Shown: piece after piece, positions 25,982 through 35,126 of the stretch
Numbering within the stretch: position 1 is the stretch's first letter
Layout of the letters: the number at the start of each line of letters is the position of its first letter
Origin: Gracilimonas sp.
GTDB taxonomy: Bacteria > Bacteroidota > Rhodothermia > Balneolales > Balneolaceae
DNA: 64,000 nt
Assembly (NCBI RefSeq): GCF_014762685.1
Contig: NZ_JABURM010000005.1
Location: forward strand, 806,001-870,000
Direction of reading: 5' to 3'
Notes under the pieces: generated by a model
What the model was told of the DNA's origin: nothing
What the model saw: only the letters and a program-made list of their open reading frames with translations
The model's database searches: none
Translations under genes and position numbers: made by a program

Positions 25982-27475
25982 ATGACCTACATCAGTAAAC
26001 TCTCAAAACATGTTGATAAAGAAGTAACTTTAAAAGGTTGGGTGTATAATTTCCGAAGCAGCGGAAGCTTGGTTTTTGTTGAAATGAGAGACGGATCCGG
26101 TCTTACTCAGTGTGTGATTGCAAAAGATGATGTTTCTGAACATGCATGGGAAGCTGCAACTTCGCTCAAACAAGAAAGTTCTTTGGAAGTTACCGGTACG
26201 GTTAAAGCAGATGACCGAAGCATTGGCGGACATGAAATCCACGTAACGGATGTAAAAGTCATTCAGATCGCTGAGAATTATCCCATCACCCCTAAAGAAC
26301 ACGGAGTAGAGTTTTTGATGAATAACCGCCACCTATGGTTGCGCAGCCAAAAGCAGTGGGCGGCAATGCGGGTTAGGAATGAAATCATTTTTGCCATTCA
26401 TACTTTTTTCCAGGGACGGGATTTCGTGCAAATGGATTCTCCAATTTTTACAGGTAATGCTGCGGAAGGAAGCACCACGCTTTTCGAAACGGATTATTTT
26501 GAAGAAAAAGCATATTTAGCCCAAACCGGCCAGCTATACGGTGAAGCTATGGCAATGGCCCATGGATTGATTTACACTTTTGGCCCAACCTTTCGCGCTG
26601 AAAAATCCAAAACACGCCGTCACCTAACTGAGTTCTGGATGATTGAGCCGGAAATGGCATACTATGATCTGGAAATGAATATGGACTTGGCTGAAGACAT
26701 GATAAAGTCAATTGTATCTGCCGTATTGGAGAATCGAAAAGAAGAGCTGGAAATTTTGGAACGGGATATGTCTGCACTTGAAAAAACTGCCAATGAACCA
26801 TTTGTAAGAACAACTTACACAGAAGCAGTAGATGTTTTGAAAAGTGATGAGACAGCTGACATGCTGGATGAAATGGCAGAATCACGACGCCAGGAACAGG
26901 TGGATCTGGAAAAGGAATGGCAAGAGATTAAGAAAGAACACGGATCCGCTAAAAAATGGCGAAAGTCTCAAATTGACCAGCGTATAAAAGAAATTTCAGC
27001 TCGAATAGATCAAATTGAAGAAGACTTGCGCAATATTCCTAGTTGGAAAGAATCTGCCCGGAGCTTTGAGTGGGGTAATGATTTTGGCGGAAGTGATGAA
27101 ACAGTGTTGATGATGCAATACGATGTTCCAATGATAGTGACTCACTGGCCGGCGGAAATCAAAGCTTTTTATATGAAGCGGGATGAAACCAATAAATTGG
27201 CATTGGGGATGGATATTCTTGCTCCTGAAGGCTATGGTGAAATAGTAGGAGGAAGCCAACGCGAAGATGATCTTAAGCTAATGGAAGAGCGTATTAAGGA
27301 AGAGGGGCTGGATAAGGAAGTTTTTGAGTGGTACCTGGATTTACGCCGTTACGGGACCGTACCTCATTCAGGATACGGACTTGGATTAGAACGAACGGTT
27401 GCATGGCTTTGTGGGCTTTCTCATGTCCGTGAAACGATTCCATTCCCACGAATGATGGGAAGGCTGAAGCCTTAG
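25982..27475 (+). CDS. asnS: Asparaginyl-tRNA synthetase
   Basis: Class IIb synthetase charging tRNA-Asn. 497 residues. The N-terminal OB anticodon-binding domain (1-105, VTLKGWVYNFRSSGSLVFVEMRDG) is followed by the catalytic core: motif 2 FGPTFRAEKSKTRRHLTEFWMIEPE and motif 3 GLGLERTVAWLCG. Between them (about 265-365) is a long charged coiled-coil insertion (EMAESRRQEQVDLEKEWQEI). Such an insertion exists in some Bacteroidetes AsnRS. No neighbouring functional partner. Confidence 0.96.
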   Translation: MTYISKLSKHVDKEVTLKGWVYNFRSSGSLVFVEMRDGSGLTQCVIAKDDVSEHAWEAATSLKQESSLEVTGTVKADDRSIGGHEIHVTDVKVIQIAENYPITPKEHGVEFLMNNRHLWLRSQKQWAAMRVRNEIIFAIHTFFQGRDFVQMDSPIFTGNAAEGSTTLFETDYFEEKAYLAQTGQLYGEAMAMAHGLIYTFGPTFRAEKSKTRRHLTEFWMIEPEMAYYDLEMNMDLAEDMIKSIVSAVLENRKEELEILERDMSALEKTANEPFVRTTYTEAVDVLKSDETADMLDEMAESRRQEQVDLEKEWQEIKKEHGSAKKWRKSQIDQRIKEISARIDQIEEDLRNIPSWKESARSFEWGNDFGGSDETVLMMQYDVPMIVTHWPAEIKAFYMKRDETNKLALGMDILAPEGYGEIVGGSQREDDLKLMEERIKEEGLDKEVFEWYLDLRRYGTVPHSGYGLGLERTVAWLCGLSHVRETIPFPRMMGRLKP

Positions 27476-27486
27476 CTTAGAGCTTT

Positions 27487-28038
27487 TTATACAGAAAGCT
27501 TAGTTGATGAGCCGGAATTTTTGCTGCCTGATTTTTTTTCAGAATCAGAGTTGTCATCGGTATCATCCTTTTCTTTCTTTGTTTCATTTTTGGATGATTG
27601 TGAGGCTGAAACAGAATTGGAACTCATGGAATCAGATGACTTTTGAGTATTTCTTTTCTCAACTTCTATATCCGGCCCAACTTGCAAAGATCCTTTTATT
27701 TGGGCACCATCTTCAATAGTTATCTTTTTTGTAAATATTTCCCCATCTATAATGGCGGTTGGGCGTAGTGTTAATTTTTCTGAAGTTCGAACATCACCGG
27801 TCATTTTACCGGCTATATCAGCAGAAGGGGAATGAATGGTTCCTTTCACAACCCCGGAATCCGTCAATATTACTTTCTGTTTGGCTCTAATGTCGCCTTC
27901 AACAGTACCTGCTATTCGCAGATCATCACTGCATTTTATGTCGCCGGTGATTTCAGTTGGTTTTGTAATATAGGTAATGGCAGGAGATTGGGGACTTTGG
28001 TCGTTTTTCACTGTATTTGATTTTGGCTTTAGTCTCAT
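27487..28038 (-). CDS. Bactofilin family polymer-forming protein
   Basis: 183 residues. The central part (about 25-125) is a run of short beta-helix repeats (DLRIAGTVEGDIRAKQKVILTDSGVVKG and following) typical of bactofilins, which self-assemble into cytoskeletal filaments in cell shape or polar organisation. The N-terminus is short and polar; the C-terminal ~55 residues are Ser/Lys/Asp-rich and likely disordered. Convergent with asnS, divergent from holA. Confidence 0.88.
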   Translation of the reverse strand: MRLKPKSNTVKNDQSPQSPAITYITKPTEITGDIKCSDDLRIAGTVEGDIRAKQKVILTDSGVVKGTIHSPSADIAGKMTGDVRTSEKLTLRPTAIIDGEIFTKKITIEDGAQIKGSLQVGPDIEVEKRNTQKSSDSMSSNSVSASQSSKNETKKEKDDTDDNSDSEKKSGSKNSGSSTKLSV

Positions 28039-28095
28039 ATTAAAGTGTTACTTTTCTTGAAATGTTATGTTCCCTAAAATCTCAAAAGATTATCA

Positions 28096-28125
28096 TTTCA
28101 TTCAAGGTCACTTTCCTTATCTTTG
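28096..28125 (+). promoter_or_regulatory. Possible promoter of holA, nearly leaderless
   Basis: TATCTTTG (28118-28125) with a weak TTTC about 18 nt upstream. The start codon is only 7 nt after the element, about where transcription would begin, so the mRNA could be leaderless. Confidence 0.4.
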
Positions 28126-28131
28126 CCAGCA

Positions 28132-29199
28132 ATGGCACGAAAACAAAATAGCAATCAGATTTATCAGCAGGTGAAAGGGGAGCTGAGTTCCGGCAATCTG
28201 AAACCGATCTATTATTTATATGGTGAGGAAGAATTCTATCTTGACCAATTGTTAGAGCAGTTTTCGAAGATTATACCGCCGGAACAAAAAGACTTTAACT
28301 TTGATTTGTTGTATGGACAAGAAGTAACCCCTGTTCAGGTTTTATCTATTGCTCAAAGCTTTCCGATGATGGCCGAAAAACGAGTGCTTATCATCCGTAA
28401 TTTTTTACAGTTAAGTAAAGGGGGCAGTGAAGATGGTTCACCCAGTGGTCATATCAACGACTTTATTTCCTATATAGAGAACCCCAATCCAAATACATTG
28501 CTGGTGATGTTTGATACCAAAAAACCGGCCGGCAATACCAACATTGGTAAAGCTATTAAGAAAAGTAAAAATGTTGGTTTTCACGAGTTTGAGCGGATGG
28601 CTGACTATTTAATCCCGGATTGGGTAATTGATTGGGTAAAAAGTCATCACTCTAAAAGCATAGAACCTGCAGCAGCCCAACTGTTAGCTCAATTTGTGGG
28701 TAATAACCTCCAGTTACTGTCCACAGAAATAGATAAAGTGTGCACTTTTGTGGACACTTTTGATACCATATCGGAAGCTGATGTAAAAAAAATAATCGGC
28801 TCATATCGGGAATTTACGGCCATAGAGCTTAAAGAAGCCATTGTTAAGAGAAATCTGGAACAATCACTATACATTTCGGAACAGATGTTGCAACACACTA
28901 AATCAGACACGGGAGAATTGATTCGTCTCGTGGGGTTCTTTAACAGTGTGTTCGTAAATATCTGGCAAATTTTGAGGTACTCTGAAAAAGGGTTTGCTAA
29001 AAATAAAATTCAGAGTGAGTTAGGCATCGGCAGCAGCTGGTACTTTAACAAGCTTTGGGATGACGCCTCAAACTTTCATTACAGCGAAATGCCCCGGATA
29101 TTTGAAGCTCTCTTGGATGCAGATCGCTCCATTAAAGGCTTCAGCACATTAGACTCCACATCGATTTTATTCTTCCTGGTTAAGCGAATCATCGGATAG
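28132..29199 (+). CDS. holA: DNA polymerase III, delta subunit
   Basis: Clamp-loader subunit that opens the beta clamp. About 356 residues: YYLYGEEEFYLDQLLEQF near the N-terminus, FPMMAEKRVLIIRNF, and VGNNLQLLSTEIDKVCTF in the AAA-like region; the C-terminal collar helices end FFLVKRIIG. The ATG at 28132 is preferred to TTG 28123 because it gives the usual N-terminus and the TTG lies within the predicted promoter. Followed by the second ECF sigma gene. Confidence 0.93.
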   Translation: MARKQNSNQIYQQVKGELSSGNLKPIYYLYGEEEFYLDQLLEQFSKIIPPEQKDFNFDLLYGQEVTPVQVLSIAQSFPMMAEKRVLIIRNFLQLSKGGSEDGSPSGHINDFISYIENPNPNTLLVMFDTKKPAGNTNIGKAIKKSKNVGFHEFERMADYLIPDWVIDWVKSHHSKSIEPAAAQLLAQFVGNNLQLLSTEIDKVCTFVDTFDTISEADVKKIIGSYREFTAIELKEAIVKRNLEQSLYISEQMLQHTKSDTGELIRLVGFFNSVFVNIWQILRYSEKGFAKNKIQSELGIGSSWYFNKLWDDASNFHYSEMPRIFEALLDADRSIKGFSTLDSTSILFFLVKRIIG

Positions 29200-29201
29200 T
29201 A

Positions 29202-29227
29202 TCGATTCGCGATTAAGTAAGAATCGA
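29202..29227 (+). repeat. Inverted repeat before the second ECF sigma gene
   Basis: TCGATTC (29202-29208) and GAATCGA (29221-29227), perfect 7-bp arms with a 12-nt loop, 3 nt after the holA stop and 22 nt before the sigma start. No T run follows, so an operator or mRNA hairpin is more likely than a terminator. Confidence 0.45.
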
Positions 29228-29249
29228 AACTAAATTGTGGAGTTTAAAT

Positions 29250-29864
29250 ATGAAAGCGTTTCAAGCGACATACGTAAAGAAGTATGATGATGAAGATTTA
29301 ATGGAATATTTCCAAAACGGTCAGGAGTTGGCTTTCAATGAATTAGTTTATCGGTACCAAGATCGCCTTCATAACTTCTTATATCGCTATACACACAATC
29401 ATCAGGATTGTGAAGATTTGGTACAAGAAACCTTTCTCAGAGTTCATAAAAGTAAACATTCTTATGAGCGCATTGCTAAATTTTCGACATGGATGTATAC
29501 CATTGCGCTGAACCTTGCCAAGAGCTTATACAAAAAGAAACAGCGAATGTATAAAGTGTCGATTCACAAAGATGAGTCCGATCCTGATGACAGGGAACTT
29601 CTTCTGGAGGATGCTAATATTCTTCAGGATGATGCTCTTCATGAAAAACTATGTATGGAGCAGCTTGAAAAAGCACTAATGGAATTACCGGAAGATTTCC
29701 GTGAGGTGATTATACTCCGCGATCTGCAGCAACTTTCCTATGAAGAAATATCTGAAATTACCAGCATTCCGATGGGAACTGTGAAGTCAAGAATTAATCG
29801 TGGCAGAGCACAAGTACAAGCGCTAATAGAAGATTATGCACAATTGGGAACAAATGCGGCCTGA
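29250..29864 (+). CDS. ECF RNA polymerase sigma factor (second)
   Basis: 204 residues from ATG 29250, which follows GTGGAGT; an upstream TTG at 29235 is rejected. Sigma-2: YRYQDRLHNFLYRYTHN, DCEDLVQETFLRVHKS, FSTWMYTIALNLAKS. Sigma-4: LSYEEISEITSIPMGTVKSRINRGR. The next gene encodes an 81-residue acidic protein that may be its partner. Its N-terminus is acidic (DDEDLMEYFQNGQELAF). Its targets cannot be told; the GTAACC/GTCGTC element of the first ECF sigma is absent here. Confidence 0.9.
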   Translation: MKAFQATYVKKYDDEDLMEYFQNGQELAFNELVYRYQDRLHNFLYRYTHNHQDCEDLVQETFLRVHKSKHSYERIAKFSTWMYTIALNLAKSLYKKKQRMYKVSIHKDESDPDDRELLLEDANILQDDALHEKLCMEQLEKALMELPEDFREVIILRDLQQLSYEEISEITSIPMGTVKSRINRGRAQVQALIEDYAQLGTNAA

Positions 29865-29907
29865 TTAAATTAAAGGGGAGTGAAAGACAATTTAGCAAAC
29901 TCCCCTT

Positions 29908-30153
29908 ATGGAAAATTTTTTAGACAAAGAATACCACCCTGTAATCGAGGAATTCATTATCGATTATGTTGATGATGAAATGGGCTCGGTTGAGAGAGAG
30001 ACATTTGAAGAAGTGCTTTTGCATGATGACGAGCTACGTGAATTGGCATTTTCTGCCAAAGGAGGTAAAAAATTATTACAGGAATTACAAGAGTTTAAGG
30101 CTCGGGAAGGGTTTTTGAAACGCTTGATGGCAAGTATTCCTGAAAGTGATTAG
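29908..30153 (+). CDS. Small acidic protein, possible soluble anti-sigma partner
   Basis: 81 residues, strongly acidic in the first half (EEFIIDYVDDEMGSVERETFEEVLLHDDELRELAF) and basic near the end. No transmembrane segment, no Cys. The pattern of short helices and 'DDEMGSVERETFEEVL' resembles the N-terminal domain of Bacteroidetes anti-sigma factors (compare YLDEELTPAEEQEAL in the CBM48 anti-sigma). It lies 43 nt after the sigma gene. An anti-sigma or adaptor role is inference from form and position. Confidence 0.65.
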   Translation: MENFLDKEYHPVIEEFIIDYVDDEMGSVERETFEEVLLHDDELRELAFSAKGGKKLLQELQEFKAREGFLKRLMASIPESD

Positions 30154-30270
30154 TAAAAAGTACACCATAGTTGATTATAGACTACCTTGGTATATTTTTT
30201 TAAGAAAGCATATGCATATTACTTGAGAATAACTTTTCTTTGACGTAATCAATTCATACAATATTCTACA

Positions 30271-31176
30271 TTGGCTTCCGGATCAAAGAAAGTAATTTAC
30301 GCTGCCCTAATTGGAAATTCGCTCATTTCTGTTACTAAGTTTATAGCTGCATCGATTAGTGGAAGTTCGGCGATGATGTCAGAGGGTATCCATTCCGTAG
30401 TTGATACCGGTAATCAGCTTTTGTTACTCTTGGGACTTAAAAAAGCCCAAAAACCTGCTGATACACAATTCCCGTTTGGACATGGCAAAGAAGTTTATTT
30501 CTGGAGTTTTGCGGTAGCTATTATAATTTTTGGGGTAGGAGCCGGTATTTCTATATACGAAGGTATTCACAGCCTTCAGGATCCTCATGAAATATCAAAC
30601 CCGATGATCAATTACATTGTGCTGGGTCTGGCTATGATCTTCGAAAGTTTTGCCTGGTACTTTGCCTGGAAAGAATTTAAACGCACTAAAGGAAGTCAAA
30701 GCTATTATAAAGCGGTTCGGCGGCAAAAAGACCCGATTACATTTGTAGTTTTGTTTGAAGACTCAGCTGCTATGTTAGGCCTGATTGTGGCTTTTTTGGG
30801 CGTTTACTTATCTCAGGTTACCGGGTTACTTATTTTTGATGGGATAGCTTCCATCACCATTGGGATAGTTCTGGGTGGTACTGCAATTTGGTTGGCACAT
30901 GAAACCAAAGGATTATTGATTGGGGAAAGCGCCGATCTTGAAATAGTAGATGGAATCAAGAGCATGACTGATAATGTTAACTCTATTCAGACAGTTAATG
31001 AAGTACTCACCTTGCATATGGGGCCGGAGTATATCCTGGTCACAATTAATGCTGATTTTCATTCGATTATAAATTCGGACAAAATAGAATCTGATACAGC
31101 AACATTATCCGCAAAAATTAAAGAAGCCTATCCTAGAGTGAAGCGCGTATTTATTGAAGCGGAGGCATCAGATTAG
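30271..31176 (+). CDS. Cation diffusion facilitator metal efflux transporter
   Basis: 301 residues, a six-helix CDF exporter. Motifs: SGSSAMMSEGIHSVVDTGNQ (metal site in TM2, S-x3-D replaced by E..H..D), FPFGHGKEVYFWSF in TM3, and LFEDSAAMLGL with the second metal-site Asp. The C-terminal cytoplasmic domain (about 210-300) has VLTLHMGPEYILV. Substrate probably Zn or another divalent metal. The start is TTG 30271; no in-frame ATG precedes it, and the sequence matches family N-termini from there. Confidence 0.9.
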   Translation: MASGSKKVIYAALIGNSLISVTKFIAASISGSSAMMSEGIHSVVDTGNQLLLLLGLKKAQKPADTQFPFGHGKEVYFWSFAVAIIIFGVGAGISIYEGIHSLQDPHEISNPMINYIVLGLAMIFESFAWYFAWKEFKRTKGSQSYYKAVRRQKDPITFVVLFEDSAAMLGLIVAFLGVYLSQVTGLLIFDGIASITIGIVLGGTAIWLAHETKGLLIGESADLEIVDGIKSMTDNVNSIQTVNEVLTLHMGPEYILVTINADFHSIINSDKIESDTATLSAKIKEAYPRVKRVFIEAEASD

Positions 31177-31289
31177 ATAAGATATAATTTCTTACTTATT
31201 AGAGCAGTAAATCATCGGGGCGCCACGAGGGAAATAAAAATTCTCAATCAGAAAAAACCTCTCCAAAAATCCTTTTAATACTGAAGCAG

Positions 31290-33272
31290 TCAGTATTCCA
31301 ACAATTTGGATAGTTTTTCTTTAAATTTTGAATTAGCGATAAAACCATCTTCCAGGTTTTTGTCATGGGGGATGGGGGTATCCAAAGAAGCACAGCGGAT
31401 TACAGGTGCATCTAACCATTCAAAACATTCTTCGGTAATGATGGCGGATATCTCACTTAGCGGCCCCAAGGTTAGAGACGGCTCTTGTAAAAGCAGTACT
31501 TTTCCTGTTTTCTGGACGGTAGTTTTAATGGCGTCTTTATCCAAAGGAAGGAGAGTTCTTAAATCGAGGACTTCCAGAGAAATTCCTTTTTGACTGTACT
31601 CATCAACTATGTTGAGTGCCCATTGTACGCCCATTCCATAAGTAATAATAGAGGCATCGGTTCCTTCATGCCGGACTTTAGCTTTCCCTAGTGGTTCATA
31701 TGTTGCTTTGTCGGGAGTTACTTCGCGGAGGCTTCGATAGAGTTTTTTGTGTTCAAAAAATAGCACGGGATTGGGATCATAAAGCGAACTGTACAATAGG
31801 TTTTGAGCGTCTTCCACAGTTCCGGGAACGACGACTTTAAGTCCGGGGATCTGCATAAACCAGCCTTCTACTGACTGGGAGTGGTAAGGACCTGCTCCAA
31901 CTCCACCGCCATGCGGGGCACGTATAGTAATGTTTAATGGGGGTGACCAACGGTAATGAGTTTTGGCAATATTATTCACAATCTGGTTAAAGCCACAGGA
32001 AATGAAATCAGCAAACTGCATTTCTACTACGGGTTTGAACCCTTCCAAAGCCAGTCCCATGGCTGCTCCCAGTACTCCGGATTCGATGATGGGAGTATTG
32101 CGGATGCGTTCTTTGCCAAACTGTTCCAAAAATCCTTCCGTAATTTTAAAAACCCCGCCATATTCAGCGATATCCTGTCCCATAATCAGAAATAACTCAT
32201 CTTCTTCAAAAGCCTGTCGTAGGGTAGATTGTATCACATCCACAAAACGACGCTCGTAGGTCACTCCGTCAGCATGTGTGGGGACCTGGGGTTCTTCTTG
32301 CGCATACACTGCCTTCAATTCGGCCTCTTCGTCAAAAACAGGATCGGCAGTTTCAAGAGCTTTATTCAATTCTGCTTTAAATGATTGATCAATCTCTTTG
32401 GTAATATTTTTGAATTCCTTTTCGCCGGCGATTCCCTCTGATTCCAAAAATTGTTCGAATCTCAGAATTGGATCTTTTTCAGCCCAGTCTTCAAACAAAA
32501 CATCAGGTACGTAGTGAGTTCCGGATGCCTCCTCATGCCCACGCATACGAAACGTTTTTGCTTCAATAAGAACCGGTTCTCCTTTTAAGGCAAGCTTTCG
32601 CGCCTTTTCTACCGTCTCCATCACTTCAAAGATATTATTGCCATCGATATTGAAGCCATGCATTCCGTAGCCTTTGGCCCGATCGGATAAATTTTCGCAA
32701 ACAAATTGTTCAGAAGTAGGAGTGGACAGTCCATATCCATTATTTTCAATTACAAAAACAACCGGTAATTGCCATACAGCGGCCAGATTCAATGCTTCAT
32801 GAAAATCACCTTCACTGGTAGCTCCGTCACCGCAAAATGAAAAGGCAACAGCGTCTTCCTTCTTAAGTTTTTTAGCGAGGGCGAGTCCGTCGGCGACAGG
32901 CATCATGGCAGCAAGGTGCGAAATCATACCAACGATATTATGCTCTAAACTTCCGAAATGAAAAGAGCGATCCCGCCCCCCGGTAAAGCCATCAGCTTTT
33001 CCAAAAAGCTGACAAAATAAAGGGTAGAGGGGGACTTCACGCGCGGTAAATACTCCAAGATTCCTGTGCATGGGTAAAATATAGTCTTCCGATTTTGCAG
33101 ATAATGCAACTCCAACTCCTACCGCTTCTTGGCCAATACCTGAAAACCATTTACTGATTTTATTCTGGCGTAATAATTTGAGCATGCGTTCTTCAATACG
33201 TCGAGGGAGAAGTAAGCTTTTATAGATATGAAGAGCTTGCTCAGCAGATATTTTTTTCTTGGTGATTGCCAC
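31290..33272 (-). CDS. 2-oxoacid dehydrogenase E1, fused alpha and beta subunits
   Basis: Thiamine diphosphate enzyme that decarboxylates a 2-oxoacid in a dehydrogenase complex (branched-chain or pyruvate type). 660 residues: the alpha part (1-325) has the thiamine motif GDGATSEGDFHEALNLA and ENNGYGLST; the beta part (335-660) has MGQDIAEYGGVFKITEGF, PHGGGVGAGPYHSQS and LLQEPSLTLGP. In E. coli-type or human complexes these are separate proteins or differently arranged; the fusion is frequent in Bacteroidota. No E2 or E3 gene is close. It is the last gene of the polyamine operon, 22 nt after the DHS-like gene; the reason for that link is unclear. Confidence 0.92.
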   Translation of the reverse strand: MAITKKKISAEQALHIYKSLLLPRRIEERMLKLLRQNKISKWFSGIGQEAVGVGVALSAKSEDYILPMHRNLGVFTAREVPLYPLFCQLFGKADGFTGGRDRSFHFGSLEHNIVGMISHLAAMMPVADGLALAKKLKKEDAVAFSFCGDGATSEGDFHEALNLAAVWQLPVVFVIENNGYGLSTPTSEQFVCENLSDRAKGYGMHGFNIDGNNIFEVMETVEKARKLALKGEPVLIEAKTFRMRGHEEASGTHYVPDVLFEDWAEKDPILRFEQFLESEGIAGEKEFKNITKEIDQSFKAELNKALETADPVFDEEAELKAVYAQEEPQVPTHADGVTYERRFVDVIQSTLRQAFEEDELFLIMGQDIAEYGGVFKITEGFLEQFGKERIRNTPIIESGVLGAAMGLALEGFKPVVEMQFADFISCGFNQIVNNIAKTHYRWSPPLNITIRAPHGGGVGAGPYHSQSVEGWFMQIPGLKVVVPGTVEDAQNLLYSSLYDPNPVLFFEHKKLYRSLREVTPDKATYEPLGKAKVRHEGTDASIITYGMGVQWALNIVDEYSQKGISLEVLDLRTLLPLDKDAIKTTVQKTGKVLLLQEPSLTLGPLSEISAIITEECFEWLDAPVIRCASLDTPIPHDKNLEDGFIANSKFKEKLSKLLEY

Positions 33273-33294
33273 GCAGTCGTTTATTTAATTAAAA

Positions 33295-34269
33295 TTACCA
33301 GCCCAACAGATAAGCAAAAATTAGCGGAGCTACAATAGTTGCATCCGATTCAATGACAAATTTTGGTGTGTCAATTCCAAGCTTTCCCCATGTTATTTTT
33401 TCGTTAGGAACGGCACCCGAATATGAACCGTAGCTGGTAGTGGAGTCACTTATCTGACAGAAGTAGGACCAAAGTGGTATGTCTTTTTTTCCAAGATCTT
33501 GCTCAATCATGGGAACAACACAAATGGGGAAGTCCCCGGCTATACCGCCACCGATTTGGAAAAATCCGATACCATTCCCTGATTCTTTTTGATACCAGTC
33601 GGATAACATCATCATATACTCGATGCCGGATTTCATCGCGGAAGACTGTGTCCTGCCCTCAATGCAATGGGATGCAAAAAAGTTACCGCAGGTTGAATCT
33701 TCCCATCCCGGTACAATAACGGGGATATTCTTTTTAGCGGCAGCCAGAAGCCAGGAATCCTTAGGGTCGATTTGGTAATCGTCTTCCAGGTCTCCACTTA
33801 ACAATACATCATAAAAATACTCGTGAGGAAAATACCGTTCGCCTTCTTTGGTTGCTTTTACCCAGCGTTTCACCAAATGATCTTCAATACGCCTCATGGC
33901 TTCTTCTTCGGGAATACAAGTGTCTGTTACCCTGTTGAAGTGATTTTCGAGAAGTTCTTGTTCATCCTGTGGGCTCAAATCCCTGTAATTGGGAATTCGC
34001 TTGTAATAATTATGTGCAACCAGGTTGAAAACGTCTTCTTCAAGGTTGGCGCCCGTACAGGTGATGATATGTACCTTGTCCTCGCGAATCATTTCTGCCA
34101 GCGATAGTCCCAATTCACCGGTACTCATAGCCCCGGCTAGGGTAATCATCATCTTAGCCCCCGAATCAAGTTGCTTTTCATACGCTTTGGCGGCATCAAC
34201 TACCGTAGCAGCATTAAAATGACGAAAATGGTGGGTTATAAATTCTGAAACGGGTCCTTTGTTACTCAT
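33295..34269 (-). CDS. Deoxyhypusine-synthase-like enzyme, probably polyamine-forming
   Basis: 324 residues, homologous to deoxyhypusine synthase, an NAD-dependent aminobutyl transferase. The catalytic lysine motif is kept: NEKITWGKLG, Lys near residue 296. NAD-site stretches include MITLAGAMSTGELG and IITCTGANLEEDVFN; VPGWEDSTCGNFF and GGGIAGDFPICV are also typical. Bacteria lack eIF5A, the eukaryotic substrate; some bacterial homologues make homospermidine or spermidine from putrescine. Its position directly after agmatinase (4-nt overlap), which yields putrescine, supports a polyamine product. Which product cannot be read from sequence. Confidence 0.88.
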   Translation of the reverse strand: MSNKGPVSEFITHHFRHFNAATVVDAAKAYEKQLDSGAKMMITLAGAMSTGELGLSLAEMIREDKVHIITCTGANLEEDVFNLVAHNYYKRIPNYRDLSPQDEQELLENHFNRVTDTCIPEEEAMRRIEDHLVKRWVKATKEGERYFPHEYFYDVLLSGDLEDDYQIDPKDSWLLAAAKKNIPVIVPGWEDSTCGNFFASHCIEGRTQSSAMKSGIEYMMMLSDWYQKESGNGIGFFQIGGGIAGDFPICVVPMIEQDLGKKDIPLWSYFCQISDSTTSYGSYSGAVPNEKITWGKLGIDTPKFVIESDATIVAPLIFAYLLGW

Positions 34270-35126
34270 GAATTCGCAAATTTATAGCTTAACATTTTAT
34301 AGTAAAGTTTGGCAGCCAAAAACTGTGGAGCTGTAAGTCCCTCAATAGGAGCAAGTTCTACAATATCAAAGCCGAGTACATGCTTTTGTTGAAATACTTT
34401 TTTGAGATATTGGATCATAATATTCCAGTTCATTCCTCCGGGCTCTGGTGTTCCGGTTGCCGGCATAATGGATGGATCAAATACATCAAGGTCGAGGGTT
34501 ATATATACTTTATCGGTCATTTTAGTAAGCGAATCATCCATCCAGTCTGTTTGACCAAATATATCTTCAGCAAAATAGCATTTGTTTCGATCGAGATATT
34601 TTAACTCTTCGGAATCCATGCTGCGTATGCCCACCTGAATCAGGTTTGCGTTTAGGGAGGCATCGTAAACGGCGCAAGCGTGATTGTAGGGCGAGCCGTG
34701 ATACTCAGGGCGAAGATCTGTATGTGCATCCAGTTGCAGAATGGTGATGTCAGGATGGGCCTCATAAAAAGCTTTTATGATACCGATGCTGATGGAATGT
34801 TCACCACCAAAAAAGGTAAGGAATTTATCGGTTTTTAATAACTCTTGAGTGTTTTTATATACTGCTTCAAACATGGCTTCCGGTGAAGCATCTTCCAGAA
34901 TTGGATCAATGATATGAACGCCTTCCTTGTACACTTCACTGTCGGTTTCAATATCGTAGATTTCCATGTTCTCGGCGGCCTCCAAAAAGGCTTCAAAACC
35001 ACGATCGGCTCCTTTTCCCCAGGTGCTTGTTCCATCGTAGGGAATGGATTGAAGCAAGACTCTGGCTTGTTCGAACTCGTTGTGCTTTCCTTTAATACCT
35101 GTAAAAACTTGATCCGTTTTAGTCAT
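34266..35126 (-). CDS. speB: Agmatinase-type ureohydrolase
   Basis: Hydrolyses agmatine to putrescine and urea. 286 residues, arginase fold with both manganese motifs: GGEHSISIGI, LDAHTDLRPEYHGS and LDLDVFDPSIMPATGTPEPGG. The arginase/agmatinase distinction is made from context: the upstream overlapping gene is arginine decarboxylase, which supplies agmatine. Overlaps that gene by 8 nt and the DHS-like gene by 4 nt. Confidence 0.92.
   Translation of the reverse strand: MTKTDQVFTGIKGKHNEFEQARVLLQSIPYDGTSTWGKGADRGFEAFLEAAENMEIYDIETDSEVYKEGVHIIDPILEDASPEAMFEAVYKNTQELLKTDKFLTFFGGEHSISIGIIKAFYEAHPDITILQLDAHTDLRPEYHGSPYNHACAVYDASLNANLIQVGIRSMDSEELKYLDRNKCYFAEDIFGQTDWMDDSLTKMTDKVYITLDLDVFDPSIMPATGTPEPGGMNWNIMIQYLKKVFQQKHVLGFDIVELAPIEGLTAPQFLAAKLYYKMLSYKFANS

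Noticed and set aside
31278-31296. Hairpin ATACTGA/TCAGTAT at the E1 stop codon as a terminator
   Set aside because: No adequate T run follows on either strand; the short stem overlaps the stop codon and is not convincing.
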